A stretch of 64,000 nt of DNA from Maricaulis maris (GCF_003634045.1 NZ_RBIM01000003.1:474640-538639); one strand, 5' to 3'; positions 8,517-18,296 are shown, counted from the stretch's first letter. Numbers and translations: made by a program. Notes: a model not told the origin generated them from the sequence alone.

Positions 8517-11500
8517 CCGTAGCGCGACTGTCCGCCACCTGTCCCCGCGCCAGGCGCGTCCGCGGTCTCGCGCCGCAAGGCGTCCAGCACATCCGGCAAG
8601 TTCAGCGGCTTGGTGAAATAGCCGGTTGCGCCGATACGCGCGCACAATTCCCGTGTTGCCCGGGTCGCGTCGGCGGTGAGGGCAAAAATCGGGATATCGG
8701 CATGGCTGGTCCCGGACGCGCGAATACGCCGGATCGCCTCATCCCCCGCCATCACGGGCATCTGGATATCCATCAACACGGCGTCGAAACGATTGGTATC
8801 GAGCAGGTCGAGGGCCTCAAGCCCATTGCCCGCCGTGATGATCTCGTACTGATTGTTCTGCAGCAGGGCGGTGAGCACCATCAGGTTGGCCTGCACATCG
8901 TCGACCACCAGAATCCGGCGTCCCGTATTGTCGTCGCCGGTCTGGCGCGAGGTCATGACCGGCGTCTTGGACAACTCTTGGTCATCGGCGGCCGGAAGGG
9001 GAAGATTGAACCAGAAGGTCGACCCTTCGCCGGGCACGCTCTCGACCCCGATCTCACCGCCCATCAAGGTCACCAGTTCGTGGCAGATGGCGAGTCCCAG
9101 GCCGGTGCCGCCATATTGGCGCGTGATTGAATTATCGGCCTGGGCAAAGCGGTCAAAAATACTGGCGAGATGGCCCGGTTCAATTCCCGGCCCGGTATCA
9201 CTGATCCGAAACTGGACCAGATCGCCGTCCCCGGCACGAATATCGATGCTGACCCGGCCGCTATCGGTGAACTTCACGGCATTGCCGACGATATTGATCA
9301 GGATTTGCCGCAACCGTTTTTCATCACCCACGACAATTTTCGCAACGTCAGGCGCCAGGGACGTATCCAGTGCGAGCTGTTTCTCCTGCGCGCGCAATCG
9401 CGTGATATCGCTGACCATCGCGACCAGTTCCGGCATCTCGAACGCCCGCTGCTCAAGCTCGATCATGCCGGACTCAATCTTCGAGATGTCCAGGATGTCG
9501 TCGATGAGATCAGCCAATGCCTGGCCGGAACTGCGAATGGTTTCGACATGCCGTGACTGCTGTTCGGTCAGCTCGGTCATGTGGAGGACCTGTGTCATGC
9601 CCAGAACGCCATTGAGCGGCGTCCGGATTTCATGGCTCATATTCGCAAGGAATTGGGACTTCGCATGGCTGGCGCTCTCAGCGCGTTCGCGGGCGAGTTC
9701 CAGGGCGGCGGCCTGCTCGATATCGGCCGTCACGTCCATATGAACGCCGGTGATGATCGGCGGCGCATCAAGGCGCTCCCGATAGACCCCGAAGGAGCGG
9801 ATGTGCCGGTAACCGCCATCGGACCGGCGATAGCGATACTCACGTCGGACATGGGTTTTGGATGCGTAGGCGTTCGCCAAGGCTGCCGATACGCCCTCAC
9901 GATCATCCGGGTGTATCCCGTTGACCCAGTCATCCGGCGCAGGATTGGGCGAATCGTCGGCGATGCCGAACAAGCGGCGACTGCCATCATCCCAATGATA
10001 TTCGCCGGTTGGCGGGCAGACGTCCCAGACGCCAATGCCGGAGCTCTCAAGCGCGACTTCGAGTCTCGTCGATATGAGACGCACTTCTTCCTCGCGTTCG
10101 CGACGTTCAGACACGTCCTGGAACGAGCCGACCAAGCGGATCGGCTTCCCGTCCCGGAGGACCCGGCGTCCGACCGCGCGAACCCAGACTCGCCTGTTTT
10201 TCGCTGTAATCAGCGGAAGCTCCAAGTCCCACGGCTCACCGGTTTCAATGCAATGTGCAACCGCTTCCGAGATCGGCCCGCGGCTCTCCGGTGCATAGAA
10301 ATCGATCGCGGTGTCCATGTTCGGAACATAGTCCGTATCGACTTCGTGGATTTTGCGAGTGATGTCGTCCCAGATCGGCGTCATCGTGTCGAGATCGACT
10401 TCCCAACTCCCGATCCCGCCCAATTCGGTGACCGCCGAGAGTCGTTCCAGCGATGCCTCAAGCTGCCTTTGGCTGGCGGCCAGACCGGCTTCAACGTGTT
10501 TGCGGTTCGTGATGTCAAAGCGGATGAATATGTAGCGCTCGATTTCGCCGTCCGCATTCATCTGCGGCGCGACGATTGAATCGACCCAGAACAGCTCGCC
10601 GGACTTGTTGCGATTGCAGATTTCCCCGCGCCAGGGTCGGCCCGCCTTGATCGTCGATCGCATCTCCGCCCAGAACGCGTCCGAATGCATGCCTGAGCTC
10701 AGCAGGGACTGATGCGTCTTGCCGAGAATTTCTTCCTTCGAGTACCCGCTTTGTCGGCAGAACGCGTCATTGACATCAGTGACGACACCGGCCGGGTCGG
10801 TCACACTGAACACAGTGTGTTGCCGGATGACGTCCATCAGGGACTGGGTTTCGCGCAGCGCCCGGCTCAGCCGTTCACGCGTCTCTATCTGCGCCGTGAT
10901 ATCCGTCTGGACCGACATGAAGCCGGTACAACGCCCGTCCTCGTCCCGAATGGGCGTCAATTCGATGAGAATGGTGTACTCGGCACCATTCTTGGCGCGG
11001 TTGACGAGTTCCACCTGGCATTCCGTGCCCTCCCGGACCGCCGCGGCCAGCGTCTTTATGGCGCCGGGGTCGGAATTCGGGCACAGAAGGAACGTGCCAG
11101 GCAGGCGACCGCGGACCTCCGCAAGCGTGTAGCCGGACAGGCGTTCGAAGGCCGGGTTCACCCAATCAATCACACCATCACGGTCCGTGATCACGACCGA
11201 ATTGTGGGTGTGACGGGCAACCAGTGCGAGGCGTTCGTGTTCACGCGCATCCGTGCGCTCCCGGATCAGTTCCTCAATCATCCGCGCCAATGATATGAGG
11301 CGGTTTCGTGCGCTCTCATCCAGGGCCAGGGGAGCGTCGTGGATCGCACACAATGTGCCCAGTTTCTCCCCCGTCGGGAGACTGATCGGCACGCCGGCAT
11401 ACCCGCGGATATGGGGTTCGCCGGTAACGAGTGGATTGTCCGCGAACAACGGATTGGTCCGTGCATCATGCACTTCGTAGACATCACCCTGCTGGATCGC

Positions 11501-11725
11501 GTGATGACAAAAAGCCCAGGATCTCGGTGTCTCTCGGGCCGGCAGGTTGACGGCCGACTTGAACCATTGCCGGTCACGATCGACCAGCGAGACGGCCGCC
11601 ATGCGGGCGCCGGTCACCGCTGTCACCAGATCGGTAATCGCCTCGTATCCCGCCTCAACACCGGTGTCGAGCAGACCCAGCGCATGCAGCGCTGCAAGGC
11701 GATCTTCTTCGCAGATTTCCGGCAT
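8513..11725 (-). CDS. Hybrid sensor histidine kinase (GAF-PAS4-HisKA-HATPase-REC)
   Basis: A large soluble hybrid kinase of about 1070 residues. Order: GAF (about 10-155), four PAS/PAC modules (about 160-685; for example [19 protein letters not shown] and [17 protein letters not shown]), HisKA with phospho-acceptor His in [15 protein letters not shown] (about 705), HATPase_c with N box ([10 protein letters not shown]) and G boxes ([16 protein letters not shown]), then a receiver domain with DD and phospho-Asp in [12 protein letters not shown]. No membrane helix is visible, so it is probably cytoplasmic and may sense ligand or redox state through GAF/PAS. No response regulator is adjacent. The start is uncertain: ATG 11725 is preferred over TTG 11755. 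Confidence 0.93.
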   Translation of the reverse strand: MPEICEEDRLAALHALGLLDTGVEAGYEAITDLVTAVTGARMAAVSLVDRDRQWFKSAVNLPARETPRSWAFCHHAIQQGDVYEVHDARTNPLFADNPLVTGEPHIRGYAGVPISLPTGEKLGTLCAIHDAPLALDESARNRLISLARMIEELIRERTDAREHERLALVARHTHNSVVITDRDGVIDWVNPAFERLSGYTLAEVRGRLPGTFLLCPNSDPGAIKTLAAAVREGTECQVELVNRAKNGAEYTILIELTPIRDEDGRCTGFMSVQTDITAQIETRERLSRALRETQSLMDVIRQHTVFSVTDPAGVVTDVNDAFCRQSGYSKEEILGKTHQSLLSSGMHSDAFWAEMRSTIKAGRPWRGEICNRNKSGELFWVDSIVAPQMNADGEIERYIFIRFDITNRKHVEAGLAASQRQLEASLERLSAVTELGGIGSWEVDLDTMTPIWDDITRKIHEVDTDYVPNMDTAIDFYAPESRGPISEAVAHCIETGEPWDLELPLITAKNRRVWVRAVGRRVLRDGKPIRLVGSFQDVSERREREEEVRLISTRLEVALESSGIGVWDVCPPTGEYHWDDGSRRLFGIADDSPNPAPDDWVNGIHPDDREGVSAALANAYASKTHVRREYRYRRSDGGYRHIRSFGVYRERLDAPPIITGVHMDVTADIEQAAALELARERAESASHAKSQFLANMSHEIRTPLNGVLGMTQVLHMTELTEQQSRHVETIRSSGQALADLIDDILDISKIESGMIELEQRAFEMPELVAMVSDITRLRAQEKQLALDTSLAPDVAKIVVGDEKRLRQILINIVGNAVKFTDSGRVSIDIRAGDGDLVQFRISDTGPGIEPGHLASIFDRFAQADNSITRQYGGTGLGLAICHELVTLMGGEIGVESVPGEGSTFWFNLPLPAADDQELSKTPVMTSRQTGDDNTGRRILVVDDVQANLMVLTALLQNNQYEIITAGNGLEALDLLDTNRFDAVLMDIQMPVMAGDEAIRRIRASGTSHADIPIFALTADATRATRELCARIGATGYFTKPLNLPDVLDALRRETADAPGAGTGGGQSRYG

Positions 11726-11796
11726 GACGGGGTCCGTGGCTGGCGTTACTGGCAATCGAAACGTTCAGCCTCGGCGGAAATGGGCAAGAAAACGTA

Positions 11797-11824
11797 AAGA
11801 GCCGCCCGGGCCGGGGCGGCTCTT
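11797..11824 (-). terminator. Intrinsic terminator after the TonB-like gene
   Basis: Perfect 11-bp inverted repeat (AAGAGCCGCCC / GGGCGGCTCTT) with a six-base loop. Read on the minus strand it is followed by a T-rich run (TTTACGTTTTC). It sits just downstream of the secreted TonB-like gene and upstream of the kinase gene on the same strand, separating them. Confidence 0.8.
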
Positions 11825-11848
11825 CAGTCACGGCTGGGTTAAGCAAGC

Positions 11849-12196
11849 TTACTCGCCGAGGCGGAATTCCAGTTCACGGGAGTGACCATCGGTCTGGGCG
11901 GCGGCCGGCGCGTAACGCCAGTTTTCGATCGCGGCAAGCGCGGCGCGATCAAAAACGCCTTCCGGGCTGGCTTCGACGATCTGGGCGTTCACGACATTGC
12001 CGTCAGCGTCGATCGAATAGGCAATGCGAACTGAGCCCTCAATGCCGCGACGTTCGGCGCCACGCGGGTATTCCGGGGCAACCAGCTCGACGCTTTCGCG
12101 CTCGGGGCCGTTATTGGCAGAGGCCGGGGCGCTCAGGGCGACGGGGGCGGCAATGGCGGACAGACAGACAAGGGCGGAGAGGAATTCGTTTTTCAT
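11849..12196 (-). CDS. Secreted single-domain TonB C-terminal-like protein
   Basis: The 115-residue product is a signal peptide (about residues 1-27, ending in APASA) plus one TonB C-terminal domain: LVAPEYPRGAERRGIEGSV, then DADGNVVNAQIVEASPEGVF, then FDRAALAAIENWRYAP. It has no transmembrane anchor and no Pro-rich spanner, so it cannot act as a classical TonB. The family includes free periplasmic TonB-like domains of unknown role. The ATG at 12196 is preferred over a GTG nine bases upstream. It is monocistronic, with terminators on both sides. Confidence 0.85.
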   Translation of the reverse strand: MKNEFLSALVCLSAIAAPVALSAPASANNGPERESVELVAPEYPRGAERRGIEGSVRIAYSIDADGNVVNAQIVEASPEGVFDRAALAAIENWRYAPAAAQTDGHSRELEFRLGE

Positions 12197-12284
12197 GGCG
12201 CTCACTCGGGCGTTGTTGGTTACGACTGCGAGCGGGGTGTAGGCCGATGAAATTGCGATGCGCTTTCTCGAAACGCTAAAAATT

Positions 12285-12322
12285 GAACGAACCCTGTCAT
12301 ATGATATGCACAGGGTTCGTTC
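12285..12322 (-). terminator. Intrinsic terminator after nfeD
   Basis: Perfect 13-bp inverted repeat (GAACGAACCCTGT / ACAGGGTTCGTTC) with a 12-base AT-rich loop. On the minus strand it is followed by AATTTTTAG, giving a U run. It lies directly after the NfeD gene and ends the SPFH-NfeD unit. Confidence 0.85.
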
Positions 12323-12333
12323 ACTTACTTCAC

Positions 12334-12795
12334 TTACGAAGCAACTCTCAGGACCACACCATTGATCGCTTCAACGGTGAGCGTGGCACCGCTTGCCGGA
12401 TCACTCCCGTCCGACGTCTCGGCGGCCCATTCGCTGTCGCCATATTTCACCCGGCCACGACCGGCCGCGAAGTCGGCAACAACGATGACCCGCTGACCCA
12501 CCATGCGGGAAGAACGGTCGTTCAGCCCGCTGCCGGCACCGGCCTTCATCGCCGGACGAACCCAGCGGTCGCCGGCCCACAGCAGGACCACCGACAGCAT
12601 GGCGAAGACCACCAGCTGGACCGGCCAGCTCACGCCGAGCACTTCCAGCGCCACGAAACCGGTCAGGAAGGCCGCTGCGGCCGGCCACAGGAGATAGGTG
12701 GTGCCGGTGAGCAGCTCGGCGATCAGGATCACGCCGGAGATCGCCCACCAGGCCCAGAGATTCATGCGGTCAAAGACCGACAACAACAAATCCAT
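12334..12795 (-). CDS. NfeD-family membrane protein
   Basis: A short NfeD protein of about 153 residues: three or four hydrophobic helices in residues 10-75 (for example AISGVILIAELLTG and LVVFAMLSVVLLW) and a C-terminal OB-fold domain (MVGQRVIVVADFAAGRGRVK to VLRVAS). The family partners with SPFH/stomatin proteins in membrane microdomains, and the gene here follows an SPFH gene by 30 bases. A strong AAGGAGGTG ribosome site favours the second of two adjacent ATGs (12795). Function is inferred from family and pairing. Confidence 0.9.
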   Translation of the reverse strand: MDLLLSVFDRMNLWAWWAISGVILIAELLTGTTYLLWPAAAAFLTGFVALEVLGVSWPVQLVVFAMLSVVLLWAGDRWVRPAMKAGAGSGLNDRSSRMVGQRVIVVADFAAGRGRVKYGDSEWAAETSDGSDPASGATLTVEAINGVVLRVAS

Positions 12796-12825
12796 CATGA
12801 CACCTCCTTCTCAACCAAATCAGAC

Positions 12826-13764
12826 CTAGCCCTTGCGGGTCGCTTCGGAGACCGCGTCATGGGCCGCCTTGCCGAGTTCACCGACACCCGTGATCGTCGA
12901 CAGGATGTTGGAGAACTCCGCCGGGATGATGACCGTGCGTTGTTGGTCACTGGTTGCCAGTTTTCCGAAGGCCTCGATGTATTTCTGGCCGAGGAAGTAG
13001 TTGATGGCCGACACATCGCCCTTGCTGATGGCATCCGACACCATCTGGGTCGCGCGGGCCTCGGCTTCGGCTTCCCGCTCACGGGCTTCGGCGTCCAGGA
13101 AAGCACTTTCCTTGCGGCCTTCGGCCTCGCGGATGGCGGCTTCCTTCTCACCCTCTGCGCGCAGGATGGCAGACTGTTTCGAGCCTTCCGCTTCCAGGAT
13201 CTCGGCCCGCTTCAGGCGTTCGGCCTTCATCTGCCGGGCCATGGCCTCGGTGATGTCGACCGGCGGCGACAAGTCGCGGATCTCCATCCGGGTGACCTTG
13301 GCGCCCCAGGGATTGGTAGCCGCATCGATGACGCTGAGCAGGCGCGCATTGATCTCGTCACGCTTGGACAGGGTCTCGTCCAGGTCCATCGCACCGATCA
13401 CCGTCCGCACATTGGTCAGCGACAGGTTGATGATGGCGAAGTCGAGATTATCGACTTCATAGGCCGCCCGCGGCGCGTCCAGCACCTGGATGAAGACAAC
13501 CGCGTCGACCGAAACCGTCGCATTGTCCTTGGTGATGACGTCCTGATTGGGCACGTCGAGCACGCGCTCGCGCATGTTCATCTTGTAGCCGACCGTGTCG
13601 ACGAATGGCATCAGAAAGTGGAGGCCGGGTTTGAGGGTTCGCGTGAAGCGTCCGAAACGCTCGACGGTAAATTCCTTGCCTTGCGGCACCGTTTTGATCA
13701 CCGACGCGATGATGAACAGTGCCAGCAGGAAAAGGACACCAATACCGATCAATCCAAAGTCCAT
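12826..13764 (-). CDS. SPFH/stomatin-like protein (QmcA type)
   Basis: The 312-residue product has an N-terminal membrane helix (GIGVLFLLALFIIASVI), an SPFH/PHB domain at about 25-190 (VPQGKEFTVERFGRFTRTL, then GLHFLMPFVD), and an Ala/Glu-rich coiled coil at about 190-260. It organises membrane microdomains and may modulate FtsH-type proteolysis in this family. It is paired with nfeD downstream, a conserved arrangement. The C-terminus after about 280 is short and lacks a distinct domain. Confidence 0.92.
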   Translation of the reverse strand: MDFGLIGIGVLFLLALFIIASVIKTVPQGKEFTVERFGRFTRTLKPGLHFLMPFVDTVGYKMNMRERVLDVPNQDVITKDNATVSVDAVVFIQVLDAPRAAYEVDNLDFAIINLSLTNVRTVIGAMDLDETLSKRDEINARLLSVIDAATNPWGAKVTRMEIRDLSPPVDITEAMARQMKAERLKRAEILEAEGSKQSAILRAEGEKEAAIREAEGRKESAFLDAEAREREAEAEARATQMVSDAISKGDVSAINYFLGQKYIEAFGKLATSDQQRTVIIPAEFSNILSTITGVGELGKAAHDAVSEATRKG

Positions 13765-13817
13765 GCGAACCCCCAGTTTTTGTGTTGAACCTCCCGCAGG
13801 GAGGCGGCCGGAAAGGC

Positions 13818-14300
13818 CTAGAGCTGGCCGAGAATGTGGTCGGCCGACGATACCTTGAATTCACCCGGCGCCTCGACATTGAGCTCGGCTACCACGCCAT
13901 CCTTCACCAGGATGGAAAAACGCTGTGCCCGCACGCCCATGCCAAAGCCGGTGCCGTCCATTTCCAGGCCGACCGCCTTGGCGAACTCACCATTGCCGTC
14001 TGCCAGCATCACGACATCATCACCGGCATTCTGGGACTTGCCCCAGGCGTCCATGACGAAGACATCATTGACCGACAGGCAGGCGATCGTGTCGACGCCC
14101 TTGGCGCGGATTTCAGCGGCCTTCTCGACAAAGCCCGGCAGGTGTTTGGCCGAACAGGTCGGCGTGAAGGCACCCGGCACCGCGAACAGGGCGACGGTCT
14201 TGCCGGCAAACACGTCATCCGTGCTCAGCTTGTTCGGGCCGTCCGCCGTCATGGTCATGAAGGTGGCGGCGGGAAGGCGATCTCCGACCGAAATGGTCAT
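13818..14300 (-). CDS. Peroxiredoxin, Prx5-like
   Basis: A thiol peroxidase of 160 residues that reduces H2O2 or alkyl hydroperoxides. The peroxidatic Cys is in VPGAFTPTCSAKHLPGF (about residue 49) with the conserved Thr two residues before it. The Prx5 features CLSVNDVFVMDAWGK and GMGVRAQRFSILVKDG are present. The chosen ATG at 14300 has AGGAG upstream; the frame stays open to 14378 without need. It is divergent from yqgE across about 90 bases. The reductant is probably glutathione/glutaredoxin or thioredoxin, which the sequence does not decide. Confidence 0.94.
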   Translation of the reverse strand: MTISVGDRLPAATFMTMTADGPNKLSTDDVFAGKTVALFAVPGAFTPTCSAKHLPGFVEKAAEIRAKGVDTIACLSVNDVFVMDAWGKSQNAGDDVVMLADGNGEFAKAVGLEMDGTGFGMGVRAQRFSILVKDGVVAELNVEAPGEFKVSSADHILGQL

Positions 14301-14389
14301 GGCAATTCTCCTGTGGATCAGTAATGGCGGGTATCCGCACGGCAAGATAGCGGGAACCCGGCTGGACGCATCCCCCATTTGGGGGGAAC

Positions 14390-14986
14390 ATGGCAGCCAT
14401 GGCTCCTGCTAGTTCGACAGATGTGGACGAGACCTTCCTCGGCGGCAAGCTTTTGATTGCAACGCCGAGCATTGGCGATCCGCGCTTTGACCGCACCGTC
14501 ATCGTGATGTGCGATCACAGCCCGGACCACGCGATGGGGATCATCATCAACAAGCCGGCCGATGATCTGCGCCTGCCTGAATTGTTTGAGCAATTGGGCG
14601 TCGACGGTATCCGGCCCGCGCCCGACACGCCGGTGCTGATTGGCGGTCCGGTCGATCAGGATCGCGGCTTTGTGCTGCACACGCGGGACTATTCCAGCCT
14701 CGAAGCCACCCTGCCCGTCAGTCCGCGCATCGGACTCACCGCGACCAAGGACGTGCTCGACGCGATTGCCTCATCGCACCCGCCGCAGCGCAGCCTTCTG
14801 GCGCTGGGCTATGCCGGCTGGGGTGCCGGCCAGCTGGAACAGGAACTGGCCGCCAATGCCTGGCTGGTGATCGAGCTGGACGAGACCCTTGTCTTCGACA
14901 CCGGCGATGCCGACAAATGGCAGCGGGCACTCGATCTGATCGGCGTCAGCCCCGAACACCTCTCCGCCCTTTCCGGTCACGCCTGA
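14390..14986 (+). CDS. YqgE/AlgH family protein (DUF179)
   Basis: The 198-residue product matches the UPF0301/YqgE family: FLGGKLLIATPSIGDPRF, VIVMCDHSPDHAMGIIINKP and GGPVDQDRGFVLH, then a C-terminal LLALGYAGWGAGQLEQEL. The family is widespread in proteobacteria, with known structures but no agreed function. The start at 14390 or 14399 is ambiguous. It lies head to head with the peroxiredoxin gene and 27 bases before a thioesterase gene on the same strand. Confidence 0.93.
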   Translation: MAAMAPASSTDVDETFLGGKLLIATPSIGDPRFDRTVIVMCDHSPDHAMGIIINKPADDLRLPELFEQLGVDGIRPAPDTPVLIGGPVDQDRGFVLHTRDYSSLEATLPVSPRIGLTATKDVLDAIASSHPPQRSLLALGYAGWGAGQLEQELAANAWLVIELDETLVFDTGDADKWQRALDLIGVSPEHLSALSGHA

Positions 14987-15013
14987 CCGTCGCCCTCAGT
15001 CCGGACACGCATC

Positions 15014-15442
15014 ATGGCTCCCCTAATCGTAGAAACCGGCGAGTTCGCCGGCTGGCGCATCTGGCCCGACGACCCGTTTGAACAGACAGCCGGACCCTTC
15101 CACATGCGGGTGGGCGCCGAGGGGCCTGAAATGGCGTTTCGCGCCGAACGCCGCCATCTCAACGGGATGGGCGCGGTTCATGGCGGCTGCCTGATGAGTT
15201 TTGCCGATTTCGCGCTGTTCGGGATCGCCCACGAAGCCCTCGCCCCGTCCGGCTATGGCGTCACCGTCGCCTTCACCTCCGAATTCATCGCCGGTGCCAG
15301 CGAAGGACAATTGATCGAGGCGCGCGGCGAGGTGTTACGGGCCGGCGGATCGCTGATTTTTGTGCGCGGGCTGATCACGGCCGACGGCACGCCCTGCCTG
15401 AACTTTTCCGGCACGTTGAAGCGCCTGCGCAGTCAGGCCTGA
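15014..15442 (+). CDS. PaaI-type hotdog thioesterase
   Basis: A 142-residue hotdog-fold protein. The family signature is HLNGMGAVHGGCLMSFADFALFG, shown here by the HGG turn and the acidic residue in the following helix, with a C-terminal strand GGSLIFVRGLITADG. It probably hydrolyses a small acyl- or aryl-CoA; the substrate is unknown. It follows yqgE in the same direction and may be co-transcribed. Its 3' end overlaps the convergent EAL gene by 10 bases. Confidence 0.88.
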   Translation: MAPLIVETGEFAGWRIWPDDPFEQTAGPFHMRVGAEGPEMAFRAERRHLNGMGAVHGGCLMSFADFALFGIAHEALAPSGYGVTVAFTSEFIAGASEGQLIEARGEVLRAGGSLIFVRGLITADGTPCLNFSGTLKRLRSQA

Positions 15443-16578
15443 GCCGGAAGTGGCGGCAGGAAACGGCCGCTGACGCCTTCGACAACGGCCTTCTCGGCCG
15501 CATCGGGTGCCAGCGCACCGGCATAGCGATAGCCCTGCGCGTATTGGCAGCCCATGGCGGCAAGCCGCTCTGCGGCGGCGGCATTCTCGATTCCTTCGGC
15601 GACCACTTTCATACCGAAATGCGTGGCCAGCTGGATCACCGACTTCACAACGGTCCCGGCAGCTTCATCACCCGCCATGGCACGGATGAAATAGCGGTCG
15701 ATCTTGACCACATCGAACGGCAGCATGTCGAGCCGGGCCAGCGAGGAATAGCCGGTGCCGAAATCATCAAGCGCCAGTGAGACGCCGCCGCCATTGAGGC
15801 GCTGCATGGCGGCTGCGGCCATATCCGGATCCTGCATGATCTCGGTTTCGGCGATCTCCAGCTTGAAGGCGCCGGGCGGAAGCTTCGCGTCCGAAACAAC
15901 TTTCAGAAGGCCAGTCACGAACGCCGGATCAACCAGCTCGCTGACCGTTGCATTGGCGGAAATGAAAATGTTGTGGGCCGTCGGATGCGCCACCCGCCAG
16001 GACGACAGGTCGGCGGCGGCATGACCTCGCACTTTGGTGCTGATACGGTTGAGCAGGTCGAGTTCGCCGGCCATCACCAGGAAATCATCGGGGGCCAACA
16101 CGCCGACGCCGGGCCGGTCCCAGCGAGCCAGGGCCTCAAAACCGGCCAGGCGTCCGGTGTCGAGGGCGATGATCGGCTGGTACCAGGCCAGGACTTCGCC
16201 ATTGTCGACGCCATTGGCCAGCGCGTGTTCCTCGCCGATCCGGCCCGCCAGGTCGCGGGTTGCGCCGGCCGGAGTCATCAGGCCCTCAACCCGACCCGAC
16301 CCGTTGCGACGGCCGAGCAGGCGGACATAGGAAAGTTGACCACCGGCCCCGATCAGCCGGATACGCAGATCAACATGATCCTGCGCGATGGCGTCCGACA
16401 GGCGGATCTGATCGGCGGGACCGAGTCGGTCGAGAAAGGCCTGCCAGTCCATCGTCGCGGCTTCGAGACCGAAGGCCGCGGCATCGCCGGTCAGGCGCAC
16501 CTCGCCGATATCCGTGTCACAGGCAAACGCCACCGCGCCTGCGGCCCTGACGCCGGCTTCAAACCCCGTTTCGGTCAT
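15433..16578 (-). CDS. EAL-domain cyclic-di-GMP phosphodiesterase
   Basis: The 381-residue product has an N-terminal PAS-like region (about 10-110) and a C-terminal EAL domain. Catalytic features look intact: FEALARW (EAL at 148-150), NIFISANATVSEL, EIAETEIM, LALDDFGTGYSSL with the two Asp, VVKIDRYFI with the Lys, and VVAEGIEN. No GGDEF domain is present, so it is predicted to degrade c-di-GMP. Its GTG/ATG start overlaps the GNAT stop by four bases, which places it at the end of the cytochrome oxidase gene string. Confidence 0.93.
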   Translation of the reverse strand: MTETGFEAGVRAAGAVAFACDTDIGEVRLTGDAAAFGLEAATMDWQAFLDRLGPADQIRLSDAIAQDHVDLRIRLIGAGGQLSYVRLLGRRNGSGRVEGLMTPAGATRDLAGRIGEEHALANGVDNGEVLAWYQPIIALDTGRLAGFEALARWDRPGVGVLAPDDFLVMAGELDLLNRISTKVRGHAAADLSSWRVAHPTAHNIFISANATVSELVDPAFVTGLLKVVSDAKLPPGAFKLEIAETEIMQDPDMAAAAMQRLNGGGVSLALDDFGTGYSSLARLDMLPFDVVKIDRYFIRAMAGDEAAGTVVKSVIQLATHFGMKVVAEGIENAAAAERLAAMGCQYAQGYRYAGALAPDAAEKAVVEGVSGRFLPPLPAQA

Positions 16579-17153
16579 TGGCGCGGGTCGGTGGCGATGA
16601 TGGCAAAACGGTCGTGATCACGCCAATCGCCAGCAATGTTGAGAAAGGCGCGCGACCGACCCTCAAGCGTGAATCCGACCGATTCAAGCAAGGTGCGCGA
16701 CGCGGTGTTGGATGGCTGGCAGGCCGCTTCGACACGGTGCAACCGCAATTCGTCAAACGCGAAGGCCAGCATCCGGCGCACCGCGGCGCGGGTATGCCCC
16801 TTGCGGACATAGGGCGAGCCGATCCAATAGCCGATATCGGCTGATTGCAGGACGCCGCGCCGGACATTGTTCAGATTGCAGGCCCCCAACAGAACGTCGT
16901 CACGCGATCGCACCACAAAGAAGGGATAACCCAGCCCGCCCTCTCGGTCGGCCTGATAGCGTTCGATACGGCGGCGGAAAGCGCCCTTGGACAGTTCGTC
17001 GCTGGTCCAGGCCGGTTCCCAGGGCTCGGTATGGGTCCGCGAGGCGCTGCGCAGCTTGGCCCAGTCTTCATAGTCAGACAGGGTCGGGGCTCGCAGCCTT
17101 ATGCCCTGTCCGGTCAGGGTCTCGTCCCAGGAAGTTTCGCGCCAGACTGCCAA
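16575..17153 (-). CDS. GNAT N-acetyltransferase, RimJ/RimL type
   Basis: The 192-residue protein has the RimJ-like fold: GIRLRAPTLSDYEDW, a motif A region (ADIGYWIGSPYVRKGHTRAA), then HRVEAACQPSNTASRTLLESVGF and LEGRSRAF. It probably N-terminally acetylates a ribosomal or other protein. The start is TTG (17153) with GGAG seven bases upstream; no in-frame ATG fits. It lies 26 bases after surf1 and overlaps the EAL gene by four bases. Confidence 0.9.
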   Translation of the reverse strand: MAVWRETSWDETLTGQGIRLRAPTLSDYEDWAKLRSASRTHTEPWEPAWTSDELSKGAFRRRIERYQADREGGLGYPFFVVRSRDDVLLGACNLNNVRRGVLQSADIGYWIGSPYVRKGHTRAAVRRMLAFAFDELRLHRVEAACQPSNTASRTLLESVGFTLEGRSRAFLNIAGDWRDHDRFAIIATDPRQ

Positions 17154-17179
17154 ATTCCATCTCCAGGTCGGGGCGGATA

Positions 17180-17893
17180 CTAGTCCGCCTTCTTGATCTT
17201 GTCGCCATCTTGCGATGGCGCGGTAAGTCGCAGCCGTCCGCGGCTGGCGTGCAGGGCGAGATACACCCCGATCAGGGCCAGCGCCAGACCATACCAGGTC
17301 AGGGCGTAACCCAAATGCTTGGCCGGCGGCGTCCGGCTCAGCGAAGGCGGCATGCCGGTATCGGCGCGGGCCCAGACCGGCAGCAAGCTGTCGGAAGGGA
17401 TGCCAAGCGCCGCCGCCATCGCGTCTGCATCAAGGGTATACCACTGATTGGTATCCGGATCGTTTCGCGGACTGAAAACAGTACCGCCGGGTGGTGTTTC
17501 AATGCGCCAGCGCCGCGCCGTGACTTGCTGCGCCGACTGCAAGTCCTCAAACGCCACTTCCACCAGCAGGTAGCGATCCGGCGAACCGGTTTCGCAGGCC
17601 GGTACCGGCATCAGGGCCAGCCGCATCCAGCCGGCACTCTCGCGCATGGTGTAATATCGCAGCGTCTCGCCTGTCAGCGGCACCGGGCCGGTCACTGGCG
17701 GCGAGAAGACATCACCGCTTGGCGCACACAGGGCGTCGCGGAAGCTGACAGCGTCACCACGCGTCTGCCACGCCGCTATCTGCTCGGACTTCCAGGCCAT
17801 GCGCTGCATCTGCCAAGTGCCCAACCAGGCCAGCAAGGCGAGGCTGGCGATGGTGAAGACGGTGAGCAGCGGGAGCGGCCGGAAGCGGGGCAT
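17180..17893 (-). CDS. surf1: SURF1 cytochrome oxidase assembly protein
   Basis: A 237-residue inner-membrane protein with two helices framing a periplasmic domain: residues 8-25 (LLTVFTIASLALLAWLGTWQMQR) and about 200-220 (ALTWYGLALALIGVYLAL). These are the SURF1 hallmarks, including the N-terminal LGTWQ. It supports heme a insertion into subunit I. It sits at the distal end of the cta operon after DUF983, the usual alphaproteobacterial position. Confidence 0.94.
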   Translation of the reverse strand: MPRFRPLPLLTVFTIASLALLAWLGTWQMQRMAWKSEQIAAWQTRGDAVSFRDALCAPSGDVFSPPVTGPVPLTGETLRYYTMRESAGWMRLALMPVPACETGSPDRYLLVEVAFEDLQSAQQVTARRWRIETPPGGTVFSPRNDPDTNQWYTLDADAMAAALGIPSDSLLPVWARADTGMPPSLSRTPPAKHLGYALTWYGLALALIGVYLALHASRGRLRLTAPSQDGDKIKKAD

Positions 17894-17936
17894 ATCGGTT
17901 GGTGTCCATCACCTGGGGCGGGGCCGGCAGCCGACC

Positions 17937-18296
17937 TCAATCGTCCAGCCGCGCCTCCTGGGCGTCATGCTGGAATTGCAGCGCAAACAACAGCCCCTTG
18001 ATCGGACGCAGGGTCGCGATGCACGCGACCGGCACGAAGGGGAGCTGAAGCAGCGCGTGAACCCACCAGGCCGGGTGGAAAGCGGCCTCGACCAGGAGGA
18101 AGAGGACCATGGCCAGAAAACCGACGATGAACAGGACAAAGACCGACGCCCCGTCGCCGACATCGGCGCTTTCGAAATCAGCGCCGCAGACATCGCAGCG
18201 CGGCGCGATTTTCAGGAGGCCGTCAAACATGGCCCCCTCCCCGCATTTCGGGCAGCGCCCCTGAAGGCCTGTCGAAAACGGGGAGGGTTTGTCCAT
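17937..18296 (-). CDS. DUF983 membrane protein
   Basis: A 119-residue protein. The N-terminus carries a zinc-ribbon-like pair, CPKCGEG and CDVCGADF, then two membrane helices (VFVLFIVGFLAMVLFLLVEA and LLQLPFVPVACIATL). DUF983 genes are regularly found between coxIII and surf1 in Alphaproteobacteria, as here (8 bases after ctaE, 43 before surf1). A role in oxidase assembly is inferred from that context only. Confidence 0.9.
   Translation of the reverse strand: MDKPSPFSTGLQGRCPKCGEGAMFDGLLKIAPRCDVCGADFESADVGDGASVFVLFIVGFLAMVLFLLVEAAFHPAWWVHALLQLPFVPVACIATLRPIKGLLFALQFQHDAQEARLDD

Noticed and set aside
12283-13788. 501-codon + strand frame across the NfeD/SPFH region
   Set aside because: It is the shadow of two well-supported minus-strand genes and crosses an obvious terminator hairpin.
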